From positions 22,044 through 86,043 of the forward strand of contig NZ_AYTW01000040.1 of assembly GCF_002752635.1 (NCBI RefSeq): a stretch of 64,000 nucleotides of DNA. Reading direction: 5' to 3'. This DNA comes from Mesotoga sp. Brook.08.105.5.1. Lineage in GTDB: Bacteria; Thermotogota; Thermotogae; Petrotogales; Kosmotogaceae. Below, piece by piece: positions 1 to 6,758 of the stretch. Below the pieces are notes generated by a model, which had not been told where the DNA came from, did not search any database, and was given only the letters and a program-made list of their open reading frames with translations. Made by a program: the position numbers and the translations under genes. Position 1 is the stretch's first letter. Each line of letters starts with the position of its first letter.

Positions 1-205
1 AGCGACTAACCAATCTGATATCGAGTTTCGAAGGGAATCTATGAGTTATTTGCTCTATTTGAGAAGATGCGGGCAAGTATATTGGCCCTTCAAACCCTAT
101 CTCATCAATTAGGGATAGTGATGAAAGCAATAGTAGATCGTCGCCAAGGTTATTATATCCATAGTAACCCACCAGCGTCAGCCCGCCAAAAGAAAACTGT
201 CTCAC
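1..205 (-). CDS. csaB: Polysaccharide pyruvyl transferase family protein, CsaB-like (5' end only)
   Basis: The gene runs off the left edge, so only the first 68 codons are visible. It starts at a GTG (203-205) with GGAGG seven bases upstream. The N-terminus contains VGYYGYNNLGDDLLLLSSL near residues 12-30, which matches the glycine-rich opening strand and loop (GYYGxGNLGDE-type) of the polysaccharide pyruvyl transferase family. CsaB enzymes of this family add a ketal pyruvate to cell-wall polysaccharide, the modification recognised by SLH domains of surface-layer proteins. Thermotogota outer-sheath proteins carry SLH-like domains, so a role in envelope anchoring is a reasonable inference. It is divergent from comEC. 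Family assignment is fairly secure; the exact substrate cannot be judged from 68 residues. Confidence 0.72.
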   Translation of the reverse strand, partial: MRQFSFGGLTLVGYYGYNNLGDDLLLLSSLSLIDEIGFEGPIYLPASSQIEQITHRFPSKLDIRLVSR

Positions 206-236
206 CTCAAAACCTCCAGGAACATTCAACGATAAT

Positions 237-274
237 ATTCTATCACATGTGAATCATCGAACACGCTGTTCACA
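237..274. promoter_or_regulatory. csaB-comEC divergent intergenic region with dyad repeats
   Basis: A minus-strand -10 candidate TAGAAT lies at 237-242, suitably placed for the csaB-like GTG; no good -35 is visible. Next to it is the perfect palindrome TCACATGTGA (243-252). A second inverted pair, TGTGAA (248-253) and TTCACA (269-274), is separated by 15 bases. This could be an operator controlling one or both divergent genes, but no regulator is identified. Confidence 0.35.
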
Positions 275-288
275 AAGCGTTGCAAGGG

Positions 289-1665
289 ATGTACAATCTA
301 TTTATGCTAGGTGGACTTCTGAAAAGGAAAACCTCTTTCCCGTTTCTATACTATCTCCTTGCAACAATGCTTGGGGAGCTGTTGGTATTTGCACTTGCCT
401 GGACGGCAGGTGCATGGATACCACTTATCTTTGTATCGACAGCCGTTATTCTTCTTTCTTCCAGATGGGTCAGCCCTTTCATATGGCTCATATTCTTTGT
501 GGTCGGTTGCCTCGGTCAGTCTTTAACGTTGAAGACACTTGATCCTGGAAAGGTAGAATATGTGGGATACATATCCAGAGGCGGAACGGGAAACGTTGAG
601 GCAAGCATGGGAAGAGTGCTTGTTGAGGGAAAGTGGATGAATCTTCCCGTCGCTGTAAACATAAGGCTTTCCGACAGAAAAGCCGCAGCTTTTGCGGGCC
701 AGATAATCTGGACAGCGGGAACTCTTATAAGGCAAGAATCATTTCCTCTTTTCAAGATCGAATCAAATATTGAGGCCTGTGTCGAGAGGCTAGAGGTCTT
801 CTCTTATCCTGGAAAGTATGTTACTGAGTTACTTTCGAGGTACAAACTAAATGACACGATTGCTGCAGCCGTCTTCACCGGCGATAGAAGCCACATTGAT
901 TTTGAGACCAGGGAGAGGATTTCTGATCTTGGAGTTGCGCATTTGTTTGCGGTTTCTGGTTTGCACATCGGTCTTATGTATTTGCTGGTCCATTCCGCTA
1001 TCTCTTTTCTCATGTTAGGTAGGAAAACGAAGCTGATACTTTCTATTGTCGTGCTCTTCTTCTATACCTTATCTACTGGTCCAGCGATATCTGCTACCAG
1101 AACATTTTTAATGTTACTGTGTTATTCACTACTGAAGATCATTGATTACCGACAGCACCCGCTTAATATTCTGGGATTTTCCGGAATTATTATTGTTATG
1201 GCACAACCATCTATTGTTGCGTCAATTTCATTCCAGCTGAGTTTCTTTGCAACAGCTGCGCTTCTAATCTTCTTGCCTGCAATCGAGAATAAGAATCTGC
1301 TAAGTCAGACATTGCTTGTTGGAGCGATCGCTCAGACGGCTATCATCCCGCTTTCTCTAAGTACATTTGGCACGTTGTCTCTAGCAGGAGTACCGTTAAC
1401 CGTAGTAATGGTTCCAGTCTTCGTTGTGCCTTCGTATCTTGGAATGATTTTCATCTTGATAGCAGATCTTGTTGGGCTGCAAATAGTAGGCAGTTTTATT
1501 GCTGGTAGCCTCAGAGCCATGTCCTCGCTACTTGGTGAAGTCACTAGTGTAATTGGGGGAGTCATCCCGACGATACGCTTTGAACCTCTTACTGCCTATC
1601 TATTATCGTTGCTGTCACTTTTCTTATTCTTCACTTTGCTCAGGCATTCTGGACACAAACCGTAG
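289..1665 (+). CDS. comEC: ComEC/Rec2-family DNA uptake channel protein
   Basis: Predicted 458-residue polytopic inner-membrane protein. ComEC forms the channel through which single-stranded DNA crosses the membrane during natural transformation. An N-terminal hydrophobic pair is followed by a short DUF4131-like extracytoplasmic part (about residues 85-165). The competence domain follows, with the signature DLGVAHLFAVSGLHIGLMY near residue 210 and then a series of membrane helices to the C-terminus. At about 460 residues it is shorter than the 700-800 residue ComEC proteins and lacks the C-terminal metallo-beta-lactamase-like domain; such short forms occur in several lineages. The start is uncertain: TTG 280, ATG 289 and ATG 304 are in frame and none has a strong Shine-Dalgarno. 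Its last 70 bases overlap the fur gene on the opposite strand. Confidence 0.85.
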   Translation: MYNLFMLGGLLKRKTSFPFLYYLLATMLGELLVFALAWTAGAWIPLIFVSTAVILLSSRWVSPFIWLIFFVVGCLGQSLTLKTLDPGKVEYVGYISRGGTGNVEASMGRVLVEGKWMNLPVAVNIRLSDRKAAAFAGQIIWTAGTLIRQESFPLFKIESNIEACVERLEVFSYPGKYVTELLSRYKLNDTIAAAVFTGDRSHIDFETRERISDLGVAHLFAVSGLHIGLMYLLVHSAISFLMLGRKTKLILSIVVLFFYTLSTGPAISATRTFLMLLCYSLLKIIDYRQHPLNILGFSGIIIVMAQPSIVASISFQLSFFATAALLIFLPAIENKNLLSQTLLVGAIAQTAIIPLSLSTFGTLSLAGVPLTVVMVPVFVVPSYLGMIFILIADLVGLQIVGSFIAGSLRAMSSLLGEVTSVIGGVIPTIRFEPLTAYLLSLLSLFLFFTLLRHSGHKP

Positions 1666-2063
1666 AATTTAAGCTGATGATCGTCTATACTATATCCTGT
1701 TCTTGACTTCACAAGCTCTTCAAGTTCTTCGAGATTGTCAAGGTGAAACTCGACAACGGAACCGCAGTTGCTGCAAATTATGTGATGATGATGATGCTCT
1801 CCCCTTTTCACCGGTTCGTACCTTACAATTCCATCTTCGAAAATAATCTTCCTTAGAAGGCCTATCTCTACGAGCAACTCAATGGTTCTATAAACGGTTG
1901 CTTTGCTTATCCCGAATTTCTTGCTCTGAATCTTGTGGTAGACTTCGTCGGCGCTTAAGTGATCTGTCTCAGCTTCAAAGAAGAATCTTAGCACGTACTC
2001 TCTTTGAGCTGTCATTCTCTGGTTTCTTCTCTTAAGTTCGGCCCTTAGTTGGTCTTTCTTCAT
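1596..2063 (-). CDS. fur: Fur-family metal/peroxide-responsive repressor
   Basis: 155-residue transcription repressor of the Fur/PerR/Zur family. An N-terminal winged helix (about residues 1-85) contains LSADEVYHKIQSK and the recognition helix region GISKATVYRTIELL. The dimerisation/metal domain holds the run of five histidines followed by IICSNCGSVVEF, and a C-terminal CPEC. The two CxxC pairs indicate a structural zinc site. Which subfamily it belongs to (iron, zinc, manganese or peroxide) cannot be decided here. It is the last gene of the rimP-nusA-fur operon, starting 28 bases after nusA stops. Its C-terminal coding end runs 70 bases into the convergent comEC gene. Confidence 0.9.
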   Translation of the reverse strand: MKKDQLRAELKRRNQRMTAQREYVLRFFFEAETDHLSADEVYHKIQSKKFGISKATVYRTIELLVEIGLLRKIIFEDGIVRYEPVKRGEHHHHHIICSNCGSVVEFHLDNLEELEELVKSRTGYSIDDHQLKFYGLCPECLSKVKNKKSDSNDNR

Positions 2064-2091
2064 AATCAGTCACCGTCCGTTCCAGACTGAG

Positions 2092-3120
2092 TTACATTAT
2101 GGGCTTTATGTCGATCTTCCAGCCTGTCAGTTTTGCGGCAAGTCTCGCGTTCTGTCCGCCTTTTCCAATTGCTAGAGATAATTGTGTTGGAGAAACGTAA
2201 ACCACCGCCTCGTGGGTTTCTGCATTCACAATTTTCACTTCTAAAGCGGAGGCTGGTGCAATCGAATTGCCGACTAGTTCGGCCGGAACATTGCTCCATC
2301 TTAGGATATCGACCTTTTCGGGTTTTATCTCGCGAAGAACCTCGGCAATTCTTGCACCGCTTTCCCCTATGCAGGCTCCTACGGGATCAACCTTGGTATT
2401 ATCGCTGAAGACAGCTACCTTAGACCGGACCCCTTCCTCTCGAGCTATTGCTTTGACTGTCACATCTCCGCTTTCGATCTCTGGAACCTGAAGTCTGAGC
2501 AGCTCGATGACGAATTCAGGTGTACGTCTCGTCACAAGCAAACGAGGACCTCTTGCAGATCTCGCAACATCCACAACAAAGACCTTCATCAGAGAGTTCA
2601 GCCTCGGCTGTTCTCCAGGAATTAGTTCCTTTGTGGGAATTCTAGTCTCTAACTTTCCTATTCGAAGGTCAACCCATTCGGAAGTGACTCTCAATATCTC
2701 AGAAGTGGTTGCTGTGCCTTTCATATCTACATACTTATCGAACAGGTTTTCTTTTTCCTTTTCACGGATCTTTTGAATTAGCACCTGCCGAGCTGTCTGT
2801 GCAGCGATTCTCTTGAACTTCTTGATATTCAACTTTCTCTCAATTGTGGTGCCTATCTCAGCGGCAGAATTTACCTTGAGAGCTTCTTCCAGAGTTACTT
2901 CCAAAGAAGGATTCTCTACTGTATCAACAACAACAAGTCTTTCGAAAACCTCAATGTCACCTGTAAGTCTGTCTATTCTCACATCGACATCGCTTTCCGA
3001 AGCGAAATTCTTCTTGTAGGCGCTTTGCAGCGCTTTCTCAAGTATATCAATGACCTCTTCTTTTTCGATACTCTTTTCGTCCTGCAGTTGGTCAAGGGCT
3101 TCCAAGAGATTGAGATTCAT
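2092..3120 (-). CDS. nusA: Transcription termination/antitermination factor NusA
   Basis: 342 residues. NusA binds RNA polymerase and nascent RNA and modulates pausing, intrinsic termination and antitermination. The N-terminal polymerase-binding domain covers about residues 1-125. An S1 domain follows (about 130-200, around TSEWVDLRIGKLETRIPTKE), then two KH domains (about 200-342) with the KH signatures VGACIGESGARI and AIGKGGQNARLAAKLTGW. It ends directly after KH2, so the C-terminal acidic repeats of the E. coli protein are absent; this compact form is usual in Thermotogota and Firmicutes. The ATG is preceded by GTGAGGTG. It lies 21 bases downstream of rimP, the conserved rimP-nusA order, and is followed by fur. 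Confidence 0.97.
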   Translation of the reverse strand: MNLNLLEALDQLQDEKSIEKEEVIDILEKALQSAYKKNFASESDVDVRIDRLTGDIEVFERLVVVDTVENPSLEVTLEEALKVNSAAEIGTTIERKLNIKKFKRIAAQTARQVLIQKIREKEKENLFDKYVDMKGTATTSEILRVTSEWVDLRIGKLETRIPTKELIPGEQPRLNSLMKVFVVDVARSARGPRLLVTRRTPEFVIELLRLQVPEIESGDVTVKAIAREEGVRSKVAVFSDNTKVDPVGACIGESGARIAEVLREIKPEKVDILRWSNVPAELVGNSIAPASALEVKIVNAETHEAVVYVSPTQLSLAIGKGGQNARLAAKLTGWKIDIKPIM

Positions 3121-3141
3121 ATGAACACCTCACCATCCAAA

Positions 3142-3600
3142 TCATAGTTTTAGGTTAGCACGCTTAACATTTGAAAAGTGGAATGCTATCTCTTTACCGT
3201 TCTCAGAGCTCTCGACAGTAACAACTTCACCTTGGCACGAGACAATCTTTCCAATCACAACTGAAATCCCTTCAACGGGTTCCTTGAGTATAATCTTTGC
3301 CTTCTCTCCAGTGAATCTGAAATAATCATCAAGATCTCTTAATGCACGTTCAAGTCCCGGGGATTCGACTACCAGATCATAAGAGAAGGGAACGAGGTCC
3401 GCTGAATCAAGTGCTCTATCAAACTCGGCCGAAAACGATTCACAGTCGCTTATTGAGATATATCTGTCCAGCTTATCGATCGTGACTTTCACCAGTCTCT
3501 TCTTTCCTCTTCTTGAGAGACCTAGGTCATAGATCGAATACCCCAGGTTGTTTGCGACTTCATTTGCCAGCGCGAGCAACTCTTTCTTCAGGTCCTCCAC
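3142..3600 (-). CDS. rimP: Ribosome maturation factor RimP
   Basis: 152-residue cytoplasmic factor for 30S subunit maturation. The protein opens MEDLKKELLALANEVANNL and contains the RimP core with LVVESPGLERALRDLDDY near residue 70, followed by an SH3-like C-terminal half. An in-frame extension upstream is open to 3702, but I chose GTG 3598-3600. It has a GGTGGTG sequence six bases upstream, it gives the usual family length of about 150, and the extension would run through the promoter and the terminator hairpin described below. It is the first gene of the operon with nusA and fur. Confidence 0.93.
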   Translation of the reverse strand: MEDLKKELLALANEVANNLGYSIYDLGLSRRGKKRLVKVTIDKLDRYISISDCESFSAEFDRALDSADLVPFSYDLVVESPGLERALRDLDDYFRFTGEKAKIILKEPVEGISVVIGKIVSCQGEVVTVESSENGKEIAFHFSNVKRANLKL

Positions 3601-3610
3601 AAACAACACC

Positions 3611-3657
3611 ACCATAATAAAAAATAGAGGGCAACATAAGCCCTCTCCCTTTGGGAG
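3611..3657 (-). terminator. Terminator-like hairpin in the rimP-nusA leader (candidate attenuator)
   Basis: On the minus strand AGAGGGC and GCCCTCT (3626-3646) form a perfect 7-bp stem with a 7-base loop. It is followed at once by ATTTTTTATT (3625-3616), a canonical intrinsic terminator. It lies between the promoter at 3674-3702 and the rimP GTG at 3600, so it is in the leader and not behind the upstream gene. A second short hairpin, CTCCC-AAA-GGGAG (3645-3657), shares two bases with it, so the two may compete. Confidence 0.75.
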
Positions 3658-3673
3658 CATTTCAACTAAAGCA

Positions 3674-3702
3674 ATTATAACTCTTTTGTCAGCAGCAGTC
3701 AA
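3674..3702 (-). promoter_or_regulatory. Sigma70-type promoter of the rimP-nusA-fur operon
   Basis: Reading the minus strand, TTGACT (3697-3702) and TATAAT (3674-3679) are separated by exactly 17 bases. This is one of the best promoter matches in the window. It starts ten bases after the stop codon of the upstream ABC-2 permease gene. Initiation would fall near 3667, giving a leader of about 65 bases that contains the terminator hairpin. Confidence 0.85.
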
Positions 3703-3711
3703 TACGAAGAT

Positions 3712-4848
3712 CTAATCTGCTAGTGATATGTCCTCTCTCCTTACCACAATTCCGCCAAGAAGGACTATTACAACTGCCAGTGAGAGATTCAGAATGGAAG
3801 GAGCAATCACCTTGGAGAGACTGAAATCTAGCATCGAGATGCCTTGAAGCGCTACGAGAAGAGATGTTACGGGAAGGTTTTTACTGAAGATCTCAAGCCA
3901 TTCGGGGAACATTGAATGAGGTATCAGGATTCCACTGAGAATTAACACGGTCGTAACAATAGAAACAGATGTAAGCTGCGCACTCCTAGCAGAATTGAAA
4001 ATCGTGCCGATCAGAATCCCTATGGATGTGAAAAGGAGAATAAATACCTCAATTACCGCTATATAGAGAAAGAGATTAGAGGCTATCTGGAGCCCAAAAA
4101 GGCTTCCAGCAGTTATGAATATCAGAACCTGTATTGTGGAAAAAACCGTGAAACTCAAAACCTTGGCTCCTGTATACTCTAATGCTCCAACGTTCGAAAG
4201 CCGTAGAAGGTCAATCACTCCACTTCTGCGATCCTCGAAGATTCCCGTTGCGGCTCCGACTGTTGAAACAAACATTATCGTCGTAACCAGGACTATTGGA
4301 AAGAGAAGGGAAGAGAAACTGAGTCTTGACTCAGTTATCCCTTCAACGGAGAGAGAGGGTGCCACATAATTCGGGTCGATATCCACTGTTTTCATAAATT
4401 CTGGATCTGCAACAACGGGGAGAGCTTTGAATTCTCTCAATACGTTGCTCATCACTTGATAGATTGCAACCGCAGTCTGCATCGAACCGGGATTGGGAAT
4501 GAAGATTAGCTCCGACGGTTCCTGAAAAAGGAGATTGTTTGCAAATCCCCTTGGAATAACAAAGACACCATCTAGATCATCGATTACGGAGTCGATTTCA
4601 CTCCTGCTTGAAAGCTGGACGATATTTTCGCCTTTAAGCATTGATGTAGCGTACTGTACGAAAAAAAGCCCTACAAATGTCCTGTCTTCATTTACAATAC
4701 CTATCCTCAAGTTTGAGTAACCTCCCGTATCGGAAGTTATGGAAGAGATTGATGCAAGAACTACCGGCAGCAATACCAGCATCAGAAGAAAAGCTCTTGA
4801 CTTGAAAATGAGAAGAAGATCATTTTGGACAAGCTTCAGAAACCTCAA
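3712..4848 (-). CDS. ABC-2 type transporter permease (NatB/YhaP-like)
   Basis: 378-residue membrane protein. One N-terminal helix is followed by a large extracytoplasmic loop of about 150 residues, then five or so helices near the C-terminus. This is the ABC-2 permease layout seen in sodium or drug efflux ABC systems such as NatB. The likely start is TTG 4846-4848, with GAGGAG six bases upstream; a longer in-frame TTG at 4899 lacks such a site. No ATP-binding subunit is adjacent, so the partner must be encoded elsewhere or the gene is an orphan. The substrate is unknown. A promoter candidate lies at 4907-4936. Confidence 0.78.
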   Translation of the reverse strand: MRFLKLVQNDLLLIFKSRAFLLMLVLLPVVLASISSITSDTGGYSNLRIGIVNEDRTFVGLFFVQYATSMLKGENIVQLSSRSEIDSVIDDLDGVFVIPRGFANNLLFQEPSELIFIPNPGSMQTAVAIYQVMSNVLREFKALPVVADPEFMKTVDIDPNYVAPSLSVEGITESRLSFSSLLFPIVLVTTIMFVSTVGAATGIFEDRRSGVIDLLRLSNVGALEYTGAKVLSFTVFSTIQVLIFITAGSLFGLQIASNLFLYIAVIEVFILLFTSIGILIGTIFNSARSAQLTSVSIVTTVLILSGILIPHSMFPEWLEIFSKNLPVTSLLVALQGISMLDFSLSKVIAPSILNLSLAVVIVLLGGIVVRREDISLAD

Positions 4849-4906
4849 GCAACGCTCCTCTCTTTCTAGGTCTCGGCACCAAATCACGTTTGACAACAAT
4901 TATTAT

Positions 4907-4936
4907 ACTATATACCAATTAGAATCATTAGCTCAA
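4907..4936 (-). promoter_or_regulatory. Promoter candidate for the ABC-2 permease gene
   Basis: On the minus strand TTGAGC (4931-4936) is followed 18 bases later by TATAGT (4907-4912). An overlapping TATAAT (4902-4907) offers an alternative -10. It is positioned about 55-60 bases before the TTG start. Confidence 0.4.
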
Positions 4937-5032
4937 GACCTTCTTTTGCCAATTACTACACTCATAGTTTAAAAGCCACAACGAGGATGGCAGTCACACC
5001 TACACAACTATCTAGTGGTAGAATCACACCAA

Positions 5033-5050
5033 GAACAGTTCAGGCTGTTC
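5033..5050. promoter_or_regulatory. 18-bp dyad upstream of the secreted-protein gene
   Basis: GAACAG and CTGTTC form a perfect inverted repeat with a 6-base spacer, 40 bases before the ATG at 5090. A TAAAAT that could serve as a -10 follows shortly after. The symmetry suggests a binding site for a dimeric regulator. The halves loosely resemble GAAC/GTTC-type LexA sites, but the spacing differs. Confidence 0.35.
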
Positions 5051-5089
5051 AGTCGTCTAAAATCAGAGTACGATCCTGGAGGTGAATAA

Positions 5090-6424
5090 ATGAAGAAGTT
5101 GACGGTGCTTGTTTTACTTGTTGTCGGAGCACTATCACTAGCTAGTGTTGATTCCATGGCAGAGAGACTGCCAGTGTCGTCACAGAGCGTCCTGGTAGTA
5201 GAGCACTTAAATGATAATTACAAAGTTTCGAAGCAAACAGTTCTATTTGATATGGTGCTCAATCAGCTGGCCATAGAACAGCTGATTGCTCAGTACGTTG
5301 AGATGCTGGCATATAATAATGGTCTTGATCCGAAGGATATTTTTAGGGCTTTCGATGGAGATTTCGGGTTGGCCGCATGGGTGGATTCAGAGGGCTTAGA
5401 TCGAGTGATAGCAATCCTTGGCCCGATATCAAACCCCAGAACTGTGAAGACGGCAATTGAGAAATTGCTTCCACAGTTGCTGCCTTCTGATATCAAACTG
5501 AGTGTTGCTGTGGATCAAGAGTACCTTTACATTGGCGACATCGAGGCATATTCGATGGTTGGAAAGGGATACAACCTCTCTCTGGTTAAGTCTGATCTCT
5601 CGCCGGGTTTCGGCTATTTCTACGTGGATATGGGAGGCACTATTCAGAAGGGCTCTGTTTGGAATGAGGAGGGGATATTGATTGCAGAGGTATTGTCTAT
5701 TCCTCTTTTTGAAGAAAGCAGAGAGAGGTTTCATGTTGCTCTAGAAGGAGCCTCTGTTGACGATCTTGAAGTTACTCGTCACCTCCCACTTGTTTCTGGA
5801 TTTGCAAGGATTAACGATCTTTCCTTTCTATCGGAACTTGAATTTGACGGTCTCGGCTTTGTTCCTCTAGAGTTGGAAGCTCTCAGAATAGGTAATGTGA
5901 GCTTCGTAGATTTCTCAAAAGATATGACAGGCGAGATTATGATCGATGCAAATATCTCGGTTGACGATATCTTCTCAAGCCTTATGGGAACGCAGGGGGC
6001 TGCTTCCGATGACTCTGAATCAGTTGGATATTCTTATGTAGTTAGGACAGGGTACAAAGGATCAATAGATGATGCTAGATCTATGATTGAAAAGACTGAT
6101 CCCGATCTGCAAGTATTGGTTTCAGGCGACGTTCTCATTGTTGAGGGCCAGTACATTTGGGTTCAGGATGGTTGGTTGTACGTTTCTTCGAAGAATCAAA
6201 TCAGAACCAACGAAGAGCTTCAAAATGGAGTGGTAGTCTCGGAACTGAAAACATACAACAAACTCCTCGGGTTCGTAGGTTCTGATGGGTTTGCGCGTCT
6301 CTTTATTGATTCAGGCTACATATTGACCGGGCTTATGGGATTGGAGATTGAGAGCGGAGTGCTTATAAATAGCGAGTTCATCGAAGATATGGGTGTAATC
6401 AGAAGCCTTGTGGTAATCAAGTAA
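5090..6424 (+). CDS. Secreted protein of unknown function
   Basis: 444 residues. A classical signal peptide (MKKL, then a hydrophobic stretch to about residue 20) predicts export. The mature part is soluble, with no further membrane helix and no cysteine-based lipobox. It alternates beta-rich stretches with phrases such as FRAFDGDFGLAAWVD and LPLVSGFARINDLSF. The overall look resembles the DUF3352-type exported proteins, but that is only an impression and I assign no function. The ATG has GGAGGTG seven bases upstream. It is a single-gene unit; the hairpin just behind it has its T-run on the other strand. Confidence 0.8.
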   Translation: MKKLTVLVLLVVGALSLASVDSMAERLPVSSQSVLVVEHLNDNYKVSKQTVLFDMVLNQLAIEQLIAQYVEMLAYNNGLDPKDIFRAFDGDFGLAAWVDSEGLDRVIAILGPISNPRTVKTAIEKLLPQLLPSDIKLSVAVDQEYLYIGDIEAYSMVGKGYNLSLVKSDLSPGFGYFYVDMGGTIQKGSVWNEEGILIAEVLSIPLFEESRERFHVALEGASVDDLEVTRHLPLVSGFARINDLSFLSELEFDGLGFVPLELEALRIGNVSFVDFSKDMTGEIMIDANISVDDIFSSLMGTQGAASDDSESVGYSYVVRTGYKGSIDDARSMIEKTDPDLQVLVSGDVLIVEGQYIWVQDGWLYVSSKNQIRTNEELQNGVVVSELKTYNKLLGFVGSDGFARLFIDSGYILTGLMGLEIESGVLINSEFIEDMGVIRSLVVIK

Positions 6425-6460
6425 AAAAAGAGCCCCTGCACTTAGCGGAGTGGCGGGGGC
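6425..6460 (-). terminator. Hairpin with T-run on the minus strand
   Basis: An imperfect GC-rich stem pairs 6432-6439 with 6453-6460. On the plus side it is preceded by seven A (6423-6429), which read as a U-run on the minus strand; the plus side has no U-run after the stem. It would stop minus-strand transcripts coming from panB-birA after they cross the small S4 gene, and may weakly serve the plus-strand gene ending at 6424. Confidence 0.6.
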
Positions 6461-6533
6461 AAGAACATCTCGTTGACATAATTATACCTTTTTGAAGATA
6501 GATAGTCAAGTGTATACTTATAGGAGATTTGAT

Positions 6534-6758
6534 TTGCGCCTGGATAAATTTCTTAAGGTTAATGGAATAATAAAGCGAAGAGTAATTGCAAAAGAAGCGA
6601 TTGATAAGGGTTATGTTGAAAGGAACAATGTTCCGGCGAAACCATCTTCCGAACTAAAACCCGGAGATGTCGTTTCAGTAAGCTTTTCGAATAGGACTCT
6701 TGTAGTGAGAGTCACAGAAGAATTTCTTTCAGAAGTGATTAGGGAAACTAGAGAATAA
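6534..6758 (+). CDS. rqcP: S4-domain RNA-binding protein (RqcP/Hsp15-like)
   Basis: 74 residues consisting essentially of one S4 domain: MRLDKFLKVNGIIKRR at the start, then the second S4 element ERNNVPAKPSSELKPGDVVSVSF. This matches the family of RqcP (YlmH/YabO type) and Hsp15, which bind stalled 50S subunits carrying peptidyl-tRNA. In Firmicutes RqcP works with RqcH, whose gene is also in this window (51319-53007). The TTG at 6534 was chosen because AGGAG lies seven bases upstream and it gives the standard MRLDKFLK opening. TTGACA at 6473-6478 is a -35 candidate with only a poor -10. The last 11 bases overlap birA on the other strand. Confidence 0.85.
   Translation: MRLDKFLKVNGIIKRRVIAKEAIDKGYVERNNVPAKPSSELKPGDVVSVSFSNRTLVVRVTEEFLSEVIRETRE

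Noticed and set aside
67..252. Open frame of 61 codons on the plus strand near the left edge
   Set aside because: It runs antisense to the CsaB-like gene, has no ribosome binding site and its product has no domain-like features.
1745..1800. Five consecutive histidines in the Fur protein, at first like an engineered tag
   Set aside because: A HHHHH-x-IC run before CxxC is a natural feature of many Fur-family proteins, and its position in the metal-binding domain is normal.
3601..3702. A longer RimP with a 34-residue N-terminal extension
   Set aside because: The extension would be translated from the promoter itself and would include the terminator hairpin; the GTG at 3600 gives the normal family length.
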